Shown in pieces: positions 40,587-49,502 of a stretch of DNA of 64,000 nucleotides (position 1 is its first letter; every line of letters begins with the position of its first letter). Position numbers and translations under genes: made by a program. The notes under the pieces are model-generated. The model worked only from the letters and a program-made list of their open reading frames with translations. It did not search any database and had not been told where the DNA came from. Location: NCBI RefSeq assembly GCF_000737515.1, contig NZ_CP006587.1, forward strand, positions 1,841,001 to 1,905,000. The letters run 5' to 3'. Source of the stretch: Hymenobacter sp. APR13 (GTDB taxonomy: Bacteria; Bacteroidota; Bacteroidia; Cytophagales; Hymenobacteraceae).

Positions 40587-41432
40587 TTACTCCACCACCA
40601 CGTTGTCGATCAGGCGCACGCCGCCCAGATGCGCGGCCAGACACAGCACCACCGGGCGGCCTGGCTCCCAGGCTTCCACTGGCTGCAGGGTTTGGGCATC
40701 GGCCACCTCAAAGTACTCCAGCGTGAAGGCCGGCTCGGCCTTGATGTAGGCGGCCGCCTGCTGCTGCACCTGGGTTGGCGCTACGCCGCTACGCACACCG
40801 GCCGCGGCATGCTCCAGGGCCTCATAGAGGCGCGGCGCCACCTCCCGCGCCTCCGCCGACAGCCGCCGGTTGCGCGAAGACATGGCCAGTCCGTCGGGTT
40901 CGCGCACGGTTGGGAACGACACCAGCTCCAGATCAAACGACAGGTCCTGCACCAGCTGCCGCACAATGGCCACCTGCTGCCAGTCCTTCTGCCCGAAGTA
41001 GACCTGATGCGGCCGGCACATATGAAACAGTTTGCTGACCACCGTAGCGACGCCGTTGAAATGCCCGGGCCGGTGCGCGCCCTCCATCACCCGCTCCAGC
41101 GACCCGAAATCGAAGTGCAGCACCGAGGGCTGCGGGTACATCTCCTCCACCGACGGCAGAAACAGCACGGTGCAGCCGGCCGGGCCCAGCAGGGCGGCGT
41201 CGGCCTCGGGCAGGCGCGGGTATAGCCGGAAGTCGTCGGGGTTGTTGAACTGGGTGGGGTTCACAAAAATGCTGACCACCACCACGTCGCAGGCAGCAGC
41301 GGCGGCCTGCACCAGCTGCAGGTGGCCGGCATGAAGCGCGCCCATGGTAGGCACCAAGCCCAGGCGCTGGCCGGCGCGGCGGCAATTTTCTGTGTATGCA
41401 TGCAACGCGGCAGCCGTGTGCAGTATCTCCAT
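40587..41432 (-). CDS. panC: Pantothenate synthetase
   Basis: Condenses pantoate and beta-alanine with ATP. The 281-aa protein has the HxGH-type motif HAGH at 34-37 (PTMGALHAGHLQLV), FVNPTQFNNPDDF, YFGQKDWQQ and RDGLAMSSRN-like PDGLAMSSRNRRLS. Start MEILHTAAALHAY is the usual N-terminus. With panD it forms the local pantothenate pair; coaX at the right end of the window carries out the next step. Confidence 0.96.
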   Translation of the reverse strand: MEILHTAAALHAYTENCRRAGQRLGLVPTMGALHAGHLQLVQAAAAACDVVVVSIFVNPTQFNNPDDFRLYPRLPEADAALLGPAGCTVLFLPSVEEMYPQPSVLHFDFGSLERVMEGAHRPGHFNGVATVVSKLFHMCRPHQVYFGQKDWQQVAIVRQLVQDLSFDLELVSFPTVREPDGLAMSSRNRRLSAEAREVAPRLYEALEHAAAGVRSGVAPTQVQQQAAAYIKAEPAFTLEYFEVADAQTLQPVEAWEPGRPVVLCLAAHLGGVRLIDNVVVE

Positions 41433-41473
41433 CGATGTAGTAGCCTTGTTGGACAGGCCCCAGAGGGGTTTAG

Positions 41474-41504
41474 TTGAATTTTCGCCCAAATTTGTTTAAT
41501 TTTG
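41474..41504 (+). promoter_or_regulatory. Promoter of the starch-synthase-like gene
   Basis: TTG at 41474-41476, a 20-bp spacer, TAATTTTG at 41497-41504. Start site near 41510, about 40 nt before the start codon. Confidence 0.7.
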
Positions 41505-41551
41505 TGCTCCCCAACGTGTTGCCTTTCCCCAACTACCCTTTTCTGACTGAT

Positions 41552-42373
41552 ATGTCCAAGTTGAGAATCCTCTACGCGGCTACGGAGATTGATCCGTTTT
41601 TGCAGACCACCAAAGTAGCGGAATTTTTGCGGCGCCTCCCGCAGGGCATGCAGGAAATGGGGATGGAAATCCGCATTTTCGTTCCCCGCTTCGGCATCAT
41701 CAACGAGCGGAAAAACCGGCTCCACGAAGTAGTACGCCTCTCCGGCATCAACATTGCCGTGGGCGAAGACGAGAAGCCACTCATCATCAAGGTGGCTTCC
41801 ATCCCGAACGCCAAGCTGCAGGTGTACTTCATTGATAATGAAGACTATTTCCACCGCAAGTCGGTACTCGTCGACAAGAACGACAAGTTCCACGCCGACA
41901 ACGACGAGCGGGCTATCTTCTTCTGCAAAGGGGTGTTGGAAACCGTGAAGAAACTAGGCTGGGCTCCTGACATCGTGCACTGCAACGACTGGATGACGGG
42001 CCTGATTCCGATGTACCTGAAAACGACCTACAAGAAGGACCCGATTTTCAAGGATGCCAAGTCGGTATTCACGATTTACAACAATGAATTCGACCACAAA
42101 TTTGGCGGCGACATCATCGAAAAAGCTAAAATGCTGGATATCGATGACGATATGCTGGCCGGCCTGAAGACGGCTGACTTTGGTGGCTTCATCAAAATCG
42201 GCATGGAATACGCTGATACCATCGTGAAATCCGACGAAGACTTCAGCGACAACCTGAACGCCATCTTCACGGAGTACTCGCAGAACAAGAAGAACAAACA
42301 GATCGGGCAGGTAGGAGCCGACGAAAACCTACTAACCTCTTACTACGCACTTTATAATGAATTGGCCAATTAG
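41552..42373 (+). CDS. Starch-synthase N-domain protein, probably non-catalytic
   Basis: A 273-aa protein that matches only the N-terminal GT5 domain of glycogen synthase (477 aa in E. coli). The residues aligned with the ADP-glucose-binding KTGGL of GlgA read QTTKV (18-22), and the whole C-terminal GT-B domain with its catalytic Glu is missing. The downstream gene begins inside its end, so the two are coupled. In Bacteroidota this short gene is, as I recall, conserved next to panC and DUF4270. A binding or regulatory role is more likely than glycogen synthesis; annotation as glycogen synthase would be misleading. Confidence 0.8.
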   Translation: MSKLRILYAATEIDPFLQTTKVAEFLRRLPQGMQEMGMEIRIFVPRFGIINERKNRLHEVVRLSGINIAVGEDEKPLIIKVASIPNAKLQVYFIDNEDYFHRKSVLVDKNDKFHADNDERAIFFCKGVLETVKKLGWAPDIVHCNDWMTGLIPMYLKTTYKKDPIFKDAKSVFTIYNNEFDHKFGGDIIEKAKMLDIDDDMLAGLKTADFGGFIKIGMEYADTIVKSDEDFSDNLNAIFTEYSQNKKNKQIGQVGADENLLTSYYALYNELAN

Positions 42374-43922
42374 CGCCTGCCGGCTCGCGTCGGTTTCCCT
42401 GCTTTCCGCAACGCTGCTGTTTACGGCGGCCGGTTGCGAAGACGCCAACGATCTGGGCGTGGAATTACCCGGCACCGCAAATGCCGATACACAATACCGC
42501 GATTTCCCCGTAACGGCCTCTACCGTCCTGCGCGACTCCACCGAAACTCAGAAAGCCGACCGGTTTCTGGTAGGCCGGGTGCGCGAAAACGTGCTGGGCT
42601 CCACCGCCGCCACGGCGTTCCTGAACCTGAAGCTGCGGCCGCTAGCGCTGGACTCGCTTCCAACTGAGGTGAAACGAGCCGAAACGGTCGTGGCATCAAA
42701 CGCCATCCTAGACTCGCTTGTGCTGGAGATGCCGTTTGATGAGGTGTCAGGTTCATCTACTACGCCGCTGCGGGTGAATGTGTATCAGCTGGCACAGCCC
42801 CTGGACGACCGGACCACTTACAACTCGTCCTCTTCGGTAGCCTTGGGCCCAGAAATAGCCCGCGGGCTTTCCGCTCGTCTCAACGGCACCCGCAAAGACT
42901 CAGTTGGCACGAAGCCGAACCGCAGGCTGGTGACGGTGCCCGACCGCACGGTGCGCCTGAAGCTGCACGGCGGCGGGCAGACGTCGACGCTGGCAACCAG
43001 CGTTTTCGAGCGCCTCAAGGCCACCGGTTTCAACCAGGCCGCGCTGGATGGCCTCTGGAAAGGCATTGTGCTTCAGCCAACGGCTGACTTCAATACGGCT
43101 GTGGTAGGTCTGCGGGCCGCTGTCACGACGCGGGCCGTATTCTACTACCGTTATACGAACAAGAAAAACACCGGCCAGCTCAGCGGCCGCTACAGTATTC
43201 CGTTCAGCAAAGGCAGCTGGACCCGTCTGACGATCAACGACGCACCCCGATACTTCACACAGGTGACCAACGAATTGCCAACCGGCTCTCCTCTGAGCCG
43301 ATTGGGCGGCCCAGCTGGCGCTACGCAGTCGGTGGCGGCATCCGAAACGAATGGCTTGGTGTACATGCAGGGTGGCAACGGTTTCGGGGCCAAGCTGGAA
43401 ATTCCGGGCCTCGAGATACTACGCGGCCTAGCAGCCCCGCAGGCCAATGGCAGCCCGGCTATTGCCATCAACCGCGCCGAGCTTTTGATTCCGGTACGGC
43501 CCTATGCTAACCTGCTGTTTTCGCTGCCGGATAGTAGCTTCCTGTACGAAGTTAACGCCAATAATCAGTCGCTTTACCGCCCTCTGCTCAATACCCGAGT
43601 GGAGCGCATTGTACTGCGGGATGGGGTTCAGCAAACCGGAGCAGGTCTATCATCTGTTGCAGATGATTTCACGAACGGCTTGGGCTATTATCAAAACGCT
43701 GCCAACGGTCGCCTTTACACGCTGTCGGATGCCAACCAGAACTTCAGCATGATCATGACTGGTTACGTGCAGGCGTACGTGTATGATAAGCTGGGCGGCG
43801 TTTCACCGGCGGCGTTTATTCTGTCGCCGTCGCTGCGCAATTCCTATGGCCTCAGCCTGGACCGGGCCGTACTGGATGCCAACAACATCAAGCTCCGCGT
43901 ATACTACTCGCAGCTGCGCTAA
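42357..43922 (+). CDS. DUF4270 family lipoprotein
   Basis: A 521-aa surface or periplasmic lipoprotein: signal peptide with lipobox TAAGC (Cys27), then a long beta-rich region with YRDFPVTASTVLRDSTE near the start. DUF4270 proteins are confined to Bacteroidota and their function is unknown. The start overlaps the preceding gene by 17 nt. A hairpin lies between it and glmS. Confidence 0.85.
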   Translation: MNWPISACRLASVSLLSATLLFTAAGCEDANDLGVELPGTANADTQYRDFPVTASTVLRDSTETQKADRFLVGRVRENVLGSTAATAFLNLKLRPLALDSLPTEVKRAETVVASNAILDSLVLEMPFDEVSGSSTTPLRVNVYQLAQPLDDRTTYNSSSSVALGPEIARGLSARLNGTRKDSVGTKPNRRLVTVPDRTVRLKLHGGGQTSTLATSVFERLKATGFNQAALDGLWKGIVLQPTADFNTAVVGLRAAVTTRAVFYYRYTNKKNTGQLSGRYSIPFSKGSWTRLTINDAPRYFTQVTNELPTGSPLSRLGGPAGATQSVAASETNGLVYMQGGNGFGAKLEIPGLEILRGLAAPQANGSPAIAINRAELLIPVRPYANLLFSLPDSSFLYEVNANNQSLYRPLLNTRVERIVLRDGVQQTGAGLSSVADDFTNGLGYYQNAANGRLYTLSDANQNFSMIMTGYVQAYVYDKLGGVSPAAFILSPSLRNSYGLSLDRAVLDANNIKLRVYYSQLR

Positions 43923-43946
43923 TATTGTCTTGTTTTTGGGCCTGAT

Positions 43947-43980
43947 GAGCCGCGGCATAGCATTTGCTATGCCGCGGCTC
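43947..43980 (+). terminator. Likely terminator hairpin before glmS
   Basis: GAGCCGCGGCATAGC-attt-GCTATGCCGCGGCTC, a 15-bp perfect stem. The T run follows only after six other bases, so efficiency is uncertain. Confidence 0.55.
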
Positions 43981-44021
43981 ACTGCCATTTTTTCACGAAA
44001 CTCACTTTTGCTTCCCTACTT

Positions 44022-45857
44022 ATGTGCGGAATTGTTGCTTATATCGGTCACCGCGAAGCCTGCCCGATCATTCTTAAAGGCTTGCACCGCCTCGAATACC
44101 GGGGCTATGACTCGGCCGGCGTAGCGCTACTGAATGGTTCGCTTAATGTCTATAAGAAAAAAGGGAAGGTAGCGGAGCTTGAGGCCTTCATCAAGGAGAA
44201 GGACACGCAGGCACAGGTAGGCATGGGCCACACGCGCTGGGCCACCCACGGCGAGCCCAACGACTCCAACGCTCACCCGCACTACTCTACGTCGGAGCGT
44301 ATTGCCATCATTCACAATGGCATCATTGAGAACTACGCCGCGCTGAAAGAGCATTTGCAGCAGCAGGGCCACGTGTTCCACTCGGATACCGACACGGAAG
44401 TGTTCGTGAACCTGATTGAGGAAATCCAGAAGCAGCAGAGCTGCTCGCTGGAGGAAGCTGTTCGCCTGGCGCTGCACGAAGTGGTAGGGGCCTACGCCAT
44501 TGTGGTGCTGAGCCGCGACGAGCCCAACCAGCTGATTGCCGCCCGCAAAGGCTCGCCGCTGGTAATCGGGGTCGGCAAGGACGAGTACTTCTTGGCTTCG
44601 GATGCCACGCCCATCATTGAGTACACCAACGAGGTGATTTATGTGAACGACTACGAAATTGCGGTTATCAAAGACGGCAAGCTCGACATCCGTTCCAAGG
44701 AAGACGTGAAGCAGACGCCTTACATCCAGAAGCTGGAAATGGCGCTCGACAGCATTGAGAAAGGCGGCTACGAGCACTTCATGATGAAGGAGATTTTCGA
44801 GCAGCCCCGCTCCATCCTCGATTCGATGCGCGGCCGTCTGGAGTTGGAAGCCGGCCACCTGAACATGGGCGGCATCCGGGCCTACGAGCGCAAGTTCATG
44901 AACGCCGACCGCATCATCATCGTGGCCTGTGGCACCTCGTGGCATGCTGGTCTGGTGGCTGAGTATCTGCTTGAAGACCTGGCCCGCATTCCGGTGGAAG
45001 TGGAGTACGCGTCGGAGTTCCGCTACCGCAACCCCATCATCACGGAGCGCGACATCGTTATTGCTATTTCGCAGAGCGGTGAAACGGCCGATACGCTGGC
45101 CGCCATTGAGCTGGCCAAGAGCAAAGGCGCTACCATCTTCGGTATCTGCAACGTGGTAGGCAGCAGCATTGCCCGCGCTACCGACGCCGGTGCCTACACG
45201 CACGCCGGCCCCGAAATCGGGGTGGCGTCGACCAAGGCCTTCACGGCGCAGGTGACGGTGCTCACGCTGCTGGCCATGATTGTGGGCCACAAGCGCGGTG
45301 CCCTGTCTGATACCCGTCTGCGCGAACTGATGGTGGAGCTGAACAACATCCCGGCGAAAGTCGAGAAGGCACTGTTGCTCAACGACGAAATCAAGGAAAT
45401 TGCCGAGACGTTCAAGGACGTGCCGAACTTCCTGTACCTGGGCCGCGGCTATAACTTCCCGGTTGCCCTGGAAGGCGCGCTCAAGCTCAAGGAAATCAGC
45501 TACATCCATGCTGAAGGATATCCGGCTGCTGAAATGAAGCACGGCCCGATTGCCCTCATTGACGAGAACATGCCGGTGGTAGTAATTGCCACCAAGGATA
45601 GCTCGTACGAGAAAGTGGTGAGCAACATCCAGGAGGTGAAGGCCCGCAAAGGCCGTATCATTGCAGTGGTGACGGAAGGCGACACGGTTATTCCGGCCAT
45701 GGCCGAGTTCGTGATTGAGGTGCCGCATACGTCGGAGGTGCTGGTGCCGCTGGTATCGGTAGTGCCGCTGCAGCTGCTGAGCTACCACATTGCCGTGCTG
45801 CGCGGCTGCAACGTGGATCAGCCCCGTAACCTGGCCAAATCGGTAACGGTGGAATAA
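44022..45857 (+). CDS. glmS: Glutamine-fructose-6-phosphate aminotransferase
   Basis: Makes glucosamine-6-phosphate, first step to UDP-GlcNAc for peptidoglycan and LPS. The 611-aa enzyme starts MCGIVAYIGHRE with the N-terminal glutaminase nucleophile Cys2. It has the GHTRWATHGEPND segment, two SIS sugar-binding domains (about 285-420 and 455-600; SQSGETADTLAAI) and the C-terminal NLAKSVTVE. A -7-like CACTTTTG stands 12 bp before the start. No glmS ribozyme fold is evident in the short leader. Confidence 0.97.
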   Translation: MCGIVAYIGHREACPIILKGLHRLEYRGYDSAGVALLNGSLNVYKKKGKVAELEAFIKEKDTQAQVGMGHTRWATHGEPNDSNAHPHYSTSERIAIIHNGIIENYAALKEHLQQQGHVFHSDTDTEVFVNLIEEIQKQQSCSLEEAVRLALHEVVGAYAIVVLSRDEPNQLIAARKGSPLVIGVGKDEYFLASDATPIIEYTNEVIYVNDYEIAVIKDGKLDIRSKEDVKQTPYIQKLEMALDSIEKGGYEHFMMKEIFEQPRSILDSMRGRLELEAGHLNMGGIRAYERKFMNADRIIIVACGTSWHAGLVAEYLLEDLARIPVEVEYASEFRYRNPIITERDIVIAISQSGETADTLAAIELAKSKGATIFGICNVVGSSIARATDAGAYTHAGPEIGVASTKAFTAQVTVLTLLAMIVGHKRGALSDTRLRELMVELNNIPAKVEKALLLNDEIKEIAETFKDVPNFLYLGRGYNFPVALEGALKLKEISYIHAEGYPAAEMKHGPIALIDENMPVVVIATKDSSYEKVVSNIQEVKARKGRIIAVVTEGDTVIPAMAEFVIEVPHTSEVLVPLVSVVPLQLLSYHIAVLRGCNVDQPRNLAKSVTVE

Positions 45858-45882
45858 GGCGCTTTTTCCGCCTGCTATTTTC

Positions 45883-45917
45883 AAAAGTCCATCGGCTCCG
45901 GCTGGTGGACTTTTTTG
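45883..45917 (+). terminator. Terminator of glmS
   Basis: AAAAGTCCA ... TGGACTTTTTTG stem with an inner GGCT / GGCT-rich loop, 25 bp after the stop codon. Confidence 0.75.
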
Positions 45918-46023
45918 TTTTCTGGCCGGTTTTTCTGCCCTCTACGGCCTGTGGCGGCTCGGGCGGCCGATATTTTCCGCTTACTTTAGCGCTCCTCCAA
46001 ACCCACCCTTTTCTTCTTCCGAT

Positions 46024-46413
46024 ATGCCCCATACCGTTGTGTATTCCGACCAGGCCCCCGCTCCCATCGGGCCCTACAGCCAGGCCATTCAGGCCGGTGC
46101 TACCGTGTACGTTTCCGGCCAGATTGCCCTCGACTCCGTGACCGGCCAGGTGGTAGGTGGCGGCGACGTAGCCCAGGAAACGCACCAGGTGATGCGCAAC
46201 CTGCAGGCTGTGCTGCAGGCGGCCGGCCTCACGCTGCGCGACGTGGTGAAGTGCAGCATCTTCGTGAAAGACCTCGGCAACTTTGGCCTGATCAACGAAA
46301 TCTACGGCAGCTACTTCACGCCCGACTACGCCCCGGCCCGCGAAACCGTGGAAGTGAGCCGCCTGCCTAAGGACGTGCAGGTGGAAATTTCGTGCGTGGC
46401 CGTGGCCGGCTAG
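46024..46413 (+). CDS. ridA: RidA-family enamine/imine deaminase
   Basis: Clears reactive enamines released by PLP enzymes such as threonine dehydratase. The 129-aa YjgF/RidA protein has SQAIQAGATVYVSGQIALD, VKCSIFVKDLGNFGLINEIY and the C-terminal PARETVEVSRLPKDVQVEIS with the key Arg and Glu. Followed closely by a small membrane protein gene. Confidence 0.95.
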   Translation: MPHTVVYSDQAPAPIGPYSQAIQAGATVYVSGQIALDSVTGQVVGGGDVAQETHQVMRNLQAVLQAAGLTLRDVVKCSIFVKDLGNFGLINEIYGSYFTPDYAPARETVEVSRLPKDVQVEISCVAVAG

Positions 46414-46458
46414 TACGCTGAGTTTCGGTAGCTATTCTCTGTTTTCTGTCAACTGGTT

Positions 46459-46644
46459 ATGAAAGAACTTGGACTCGGCCTGTTTCTGGTGGGCTTGGTG
46501 TCGTTGGTGCTGCCTTTTCTGGGCATGAAATTCATGTTTCTGACCTGGATTGAGCAATGGGGCGCCACCACCTCGCTGCTGATCCGGGGCGGCATCACGC
46601 TGGTGGGGCTGCTGCTGTGGCTGAGTTTCCGCAACCGCGACTGA
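46459..46644 (+). CDS. Small two-helix membrane protein, 61 aa
   Basis: A 61-aa protein with two hydrophobic helices (about 5-24 and 39-57) joined by a short loop and ending FRNRD. No family recognised with certainty. Its stop codon overlaps the start of the next gene (TGATG), so the pentapeptide protein depends on its translation. Confidence 0.7.
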   Translation: MKELGLGLFLVGLVSLVLPFLGMKFMFLTWIEQWGATTSLLIRGGITLVGLLLWLSFRNRD

Positions 46645-47255
46645 TGCGCCGCCCTGCTTCTGCCAAGCCCCCGAAGCCGCTGGCCCGGCCCGCCTACTTC
46701 CCGCCCGAAAACGTGCTGGAACGGGCGTTGCCGCCGGCCCTGGCCGGGCAGCGCGAGTTCGAGGAATACCGGTTCCGCAACATCGACTTCAACGAAGCCA
46801 ACCTGGCCGGTTTCCGGTTCAGCGACTGTCTGTTTGAGAACTGCAACCTGGCCGGCGCCAATATTAGCCAGACGGCTTTGCAAAACGTGGCCTTTGAGGG
46901 CTGCAAGCTGCTGGGGCTGCCTTTCCACGCCTGCCGCGACATGCTGTTCGGGGTGCATTTTGATAGGTGCCAGCTGGATTACGCGTCGTTTCTGGGCCGA
47001 GCCCTGCCCGCTACCCGTTTTGTGGGCTGCTCCCTGCAGGAAGCGGATTTCTCGCAGGCTAACCTGACGGCGGCCGTCTTCGACGACTGCCAGCTCACCC
47101 GCGCCATCTTCCGCCAGAGCATTCTGGTGGGCACCGATTTTCGGACCGCGCACGAGGTGGAGCTGGACCCGGAGCAGAACGAAATGCGGCAGGCCCGCTT
47201 TTCGCGCCACAGCCTGCCGGGCCTGCTCACCAAGTATGCCTTGGTAATTGAATAG
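46644..47255 (+). CDS. Pentapeptide-repeat protein
   Basis: A 203-aa protein whose middle part (about 45-175) follows the A(D/N)LxX pattern: NIDFNEANLAGFRFSDCLFE, NLAGANISQTALQNVAFEGC, SLQEADFSQANLTAAVFDDC. It should fold as a right-handed beta-helix, as in QnrA/MfpA proteins that protect gyrase, although most family members have no known role. The start is set by the TGATG overlap with the preceding membrane gene. Confidence 0.88.
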   Translation: MRRPASAKPPKPLARPAYFPPENVLERALPPALAGQREFEEYRFRNIDFNEANLAGFRFSDCLFENCNLAGANISQTALQNVAFEGCKLLGLPFHACRDMLFGVHFDRCQLDYASFLGRALPATRFVGCSLQEADFSQANLTAAVFDDCQLTRAIFRQSILVGTDFRTAHEVELDPEQNEMRQARFSRHSLPGLLTKYALVIE

Positions 47256-47262
47256 CCGTCGT

Positions 47263-47358
47263 CTGTCATCCTGAGCAGCGCGAAGGACCTCATCACGCCA
47301 GAACGACGCCACCCGTACTTAAACGGGACAAGGTCCTTCGCGCTGCTCAGCACGACAG
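47263..47358. repeat. Variant family B hairpin (before gltX)
   Basis: CTGTCATCCTGAGCAGCGCG + AAGGACCTCATCACG and inverted AAGGTCCTTCGCGCTGCTCA + GCACGACAG. The GGAG of other copies is replaced by CAGC on the left and by the matching GCTG on the right, which preserves the stem. Confidence 0.92.
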
Positions 47359-47390
47359 ACAATTCCACCTACTCGCCAACTGACCTTTCG

Positions 47391-47398
47391 TATCTTTG
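47391..47398 (+). promoter_or_regulatory. -7 element of gltX
   Basis: TATCTTTG, an exact match to TAnnTTTG, 44 bp before the start codon. It lies 32 bp after the hairpin repeat, so the repeat does not separate gltX from its promoter. Confidence 0.6.
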
Positions 47399-47442
47399 CG
47401 GCGCGTTTTTCTATCCCGAAGACGCCGCGAACTGACTGACTT

Positions 47443-48981
47443 ATGGAAAGAGAAGTACGGGTGCGCTTTGCGCCCAGCCCCACGGGGCCGCTGCACATCG
47501 GCGGCGTGCGCACTGCGCTGTATAACTACCTGCTGGCCCGCAAGCTGGGCGGCAAGATGCTGCTCCGCATTGAGGATACCGACCAAAACCGCTTTGTGCC
47601 TGGCGCCGAGCAGTACATCATGGATTCGCTGCGCTGGTGCGGCATCGAAATCGACGAAGGAATTGAGCAGGGCGGCCCCCACGCCCCCTACCGCCAGAGC
47701 GAGCGGAAGCCCATGTACCGCCAGTACGCCCAGCAGCTCATCGACAGCGGCCACGCCTACTATGCGTTTGATACGGCCGAGGACCTGGATGCCATGCGCG
47801 CCCGCCTGACGGCCGCCAAGGTGCCCAACCCGCAGTACAACAGCATCACGCGCGCCCAGATGCGCAACTCCCTCACGCTGCCCGCCGAAGAGGTGAAGCA
47901 GCTGCTGGACAGCGGCGCGCCCTACGTGATTCGCCTGAAAGTGCCCCGCAAGGAGGAAATCCGCTTCAACGACCTCATCCGGGGTTGGGTGGTGGTACAT
48001 TCCTCGGCTGTGGATGATAAGGTGCTGATGAAGTCGGACGGCATGCCGACCTATCACCTGGCCAACATCGTAGACGACCATCTGATGGAAATCACGCACG
48101 TTATCCGGGGCGAAGAGTGGCTGCCATCGGCGCCGCTGCACGTGCTGCTCTACCGCTACCTGGGCTGGGAAGCCACCATGCCCCAGTTTGCCCACCTGCC
48201 CCTGCTGCTGAAGCCCGATGGCACTGGCAAGCTCAGCAAGCGCGACGGCGACAAGCTTGGTTTCCCGGTGTTCCCGCTGGAATTCCACGGCACCGACGCC
48301 GACGGCCAGCCAACCGTAAGCAGCGGCTACCGTGAGTCGGGCTACCTGCCCGAGGCGTTCATCAACTTCCTGGCCTTCCTGGGCTGGAACCCCGGCACCA
48401 CGCAGGAGCTTTTCACGATGGACGAGCTGATTGAGAACTTCTCGATTGAGCGGGTGAGCAAGTCGCCGGCCCGTTTCGACCAGAACAAAGTGCGCTGGTA
48501 CAACGAGCAGTACCTGCGCGCCAAGCCCGACGCCGAGCTGGCCCAGTACCTCATCCACGACCTGCAGGCCCAGGGTCTGGAGGTTTCGGCCGATAAGGCC
48601 GAGCAGATTGCGGCCCTGGTGAAAGAGCGCGCCACCTTCCCCGCCGACCTGGCCAAGGAGGCCCAGCTGTTCTTCCAGCGCCCTTCCGCCTACGACGAGC
48701 AGGTGATCAGCAAGAAGTGGAACGCCCAGGTGGCCGGCGCCCTCGCCGAGTTTGCCCGCCAGCTGCCCACTGCCCCCGACACCACGCCCGACGGCGTCAA
48801 AGCCCTGCTCACGCAGGTAGTGGAAGGCCAGGGCCTGAAGCTGGGCCAGGTGCTGCAGGCGCTGCGGGTGGCCGTCACGGGTGCCGCCGCCGGCCCCGAC
48901 CTGATGGCCATTATGAGCATTCTGGGCACGCAGGAAACGTCCGAGCGTATCGAGGCCGCCGTGGCGGCGCTGCCGGCCTAG
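47443..48981 (+). CDS. gltX: Glutamyl-tRNA synthetase
   Basis: A 512-aa class I aminoacyl-tRNA synthetase. HIGH-type motif PSPTGPLHIGG (His18-Ile19-Gly20), KMSKS-type motif KLSKRDG (about 263-269), and a helical anticodon-binding C-terminal half. Length and motifs are normal. It has its own promoter and is followed by a long GC hairpin. Confidence 0.97.
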   Translation: MEREVRVRFAPSPTGPLHIGGVRTALYNYLLARKLGGKMLLRIEDTDQNRFVPGAEQYIMDSLRWCGIEIDEGIEQGGPHAPYRQSERKPMYRQYAQQLIDSGHAYYAFDTAEDLDAMRARLTAAKVPNPQYNSITRAQMRNSLTLPAEEVKQLLDSGAPYVIRLKVPRKEEIRFNDLIRGWVVVHSSAVDDKVLMKSDGMPTYHLANIVDDHLMEITHVIRGEEWLPSAPLHVLLYRYLGWEATMPQFAHLPLLLKPDGTGKLSKRDGDKLGFPVFPLEFHGTDADGQPTVSSGYRESGYLPEAFINFLAFLGWNPGTTQELFTMDELIENFSIERVSKSPARFDQNKVRWYNEQYLRAKPDAELAQYLIHDLQAQGLEVSADKAEQIAALVKERATFPADLAKEAQLFFQRPSAYDEQVISKKWNAQVAGALAEFARQLPTAPDTTPDGVKALLTQVVEGQGLKLGQVLQALRVAVTGAAAGPDLMAIMSILGTQETSERIEAAVAALPA

Positions 48982-49023
48982 TAAGGCCGGGCCATAAAGT
49001 TTAGGGCACGTTTGGTATCCGCC

Positions 49024-49066
49024 AGCGGGGCCGCTTCGTAGTGTGATGCTAGGAAGCGGCCCCGCT
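49024..49066 (+). terminator. GC hairpin after gltX
   Basis: AGCGGGGCCGCTTC / GAAGCGGCCCCGCT, 14-bp stem, 15-nt loop. No T run, so termination would have to be Rho-assisted or the hairpin may protect the 3' end. Confidence 0.45.
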
Positions 49067-49116
49067 GTGTGTCAGGGGCGGCCGGCTTGCCGCTCTACGC
49101 CTTACGTCTGCTTATC

Positions 49117-49500
49117 ATGGCCAAGAAACCTGTCAGCCCGAAAAAGAAAAAGAACGACCCCGAAAAGAAAGCCCGCGTGCACAAGGAGCTGGAAGGGTTT
49201 GAAATCAAGGTCAATCCGCTCGGCGAAATCACCTCCAACTATTCCATCGAAGACATCAACCAGTTCCTCAACCGCCACGTGCGCGACAAGAAGTTGGTGA
49301 ACCGCGACGGCCAGTTTGGCGAAAAGCCCGAAGACGACGAAGAGTTTCCGTTAGAAGATGCCGCCGCCATCGAGCCGGAAGAGTCGGAAGAAGACTTCAT
49401 GCGCCGCACCAGCCGCGAGAGCCGCAAAAAAGGCGCGAAAGCCGAGCCCGACGCCGCTGCCGAAGCCGCCGACACCCGCGCCGAACTGCCCGAGGAATGA
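49117..49500 (+). CDS. Hypothetical charged protein, 127 aa
   Basis: A soluble, highly charged protein: a Lys-rich start (MAKKPVSPKKKKNDPEKKAR), a short ordered core (HKELEGFEIKVNPLGEITSN to INQFLNRHVRDKKLVNRDGQ) and an acidic, disordered tail. No known domain. The core pattern looks conserved enough to be real and the start codon follows the Lys-rich nucleation point. Function unknown. Confidence 0.7.
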   Translation: MAKKPVSPKKKKNDPEKKARVHKELEGFEIKVNPLGEITSNYSIEDINQFLNRHVRDKKLVNRDGQFGEKPEDDEEFPLEDAAAIEPEESEEDFMRRTSRESRKKGAKAEPDAAAEAADTRAELPEE

Positions 49501-49502
49501 AA

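Noticed and set aside
43922..44021. A glmS riboswitch/ribozyme before glmS
   Set aside because: The gap is only about 100 bp and is dominated by a simple 15-bp hairpin; no pseudoknot elements of the ribozyme are visible.
44127..45884. A 585-aa frame opposite glmS
   Set aside because: His/Val/Arg-rich antisense shadow of a highly conserved gene.
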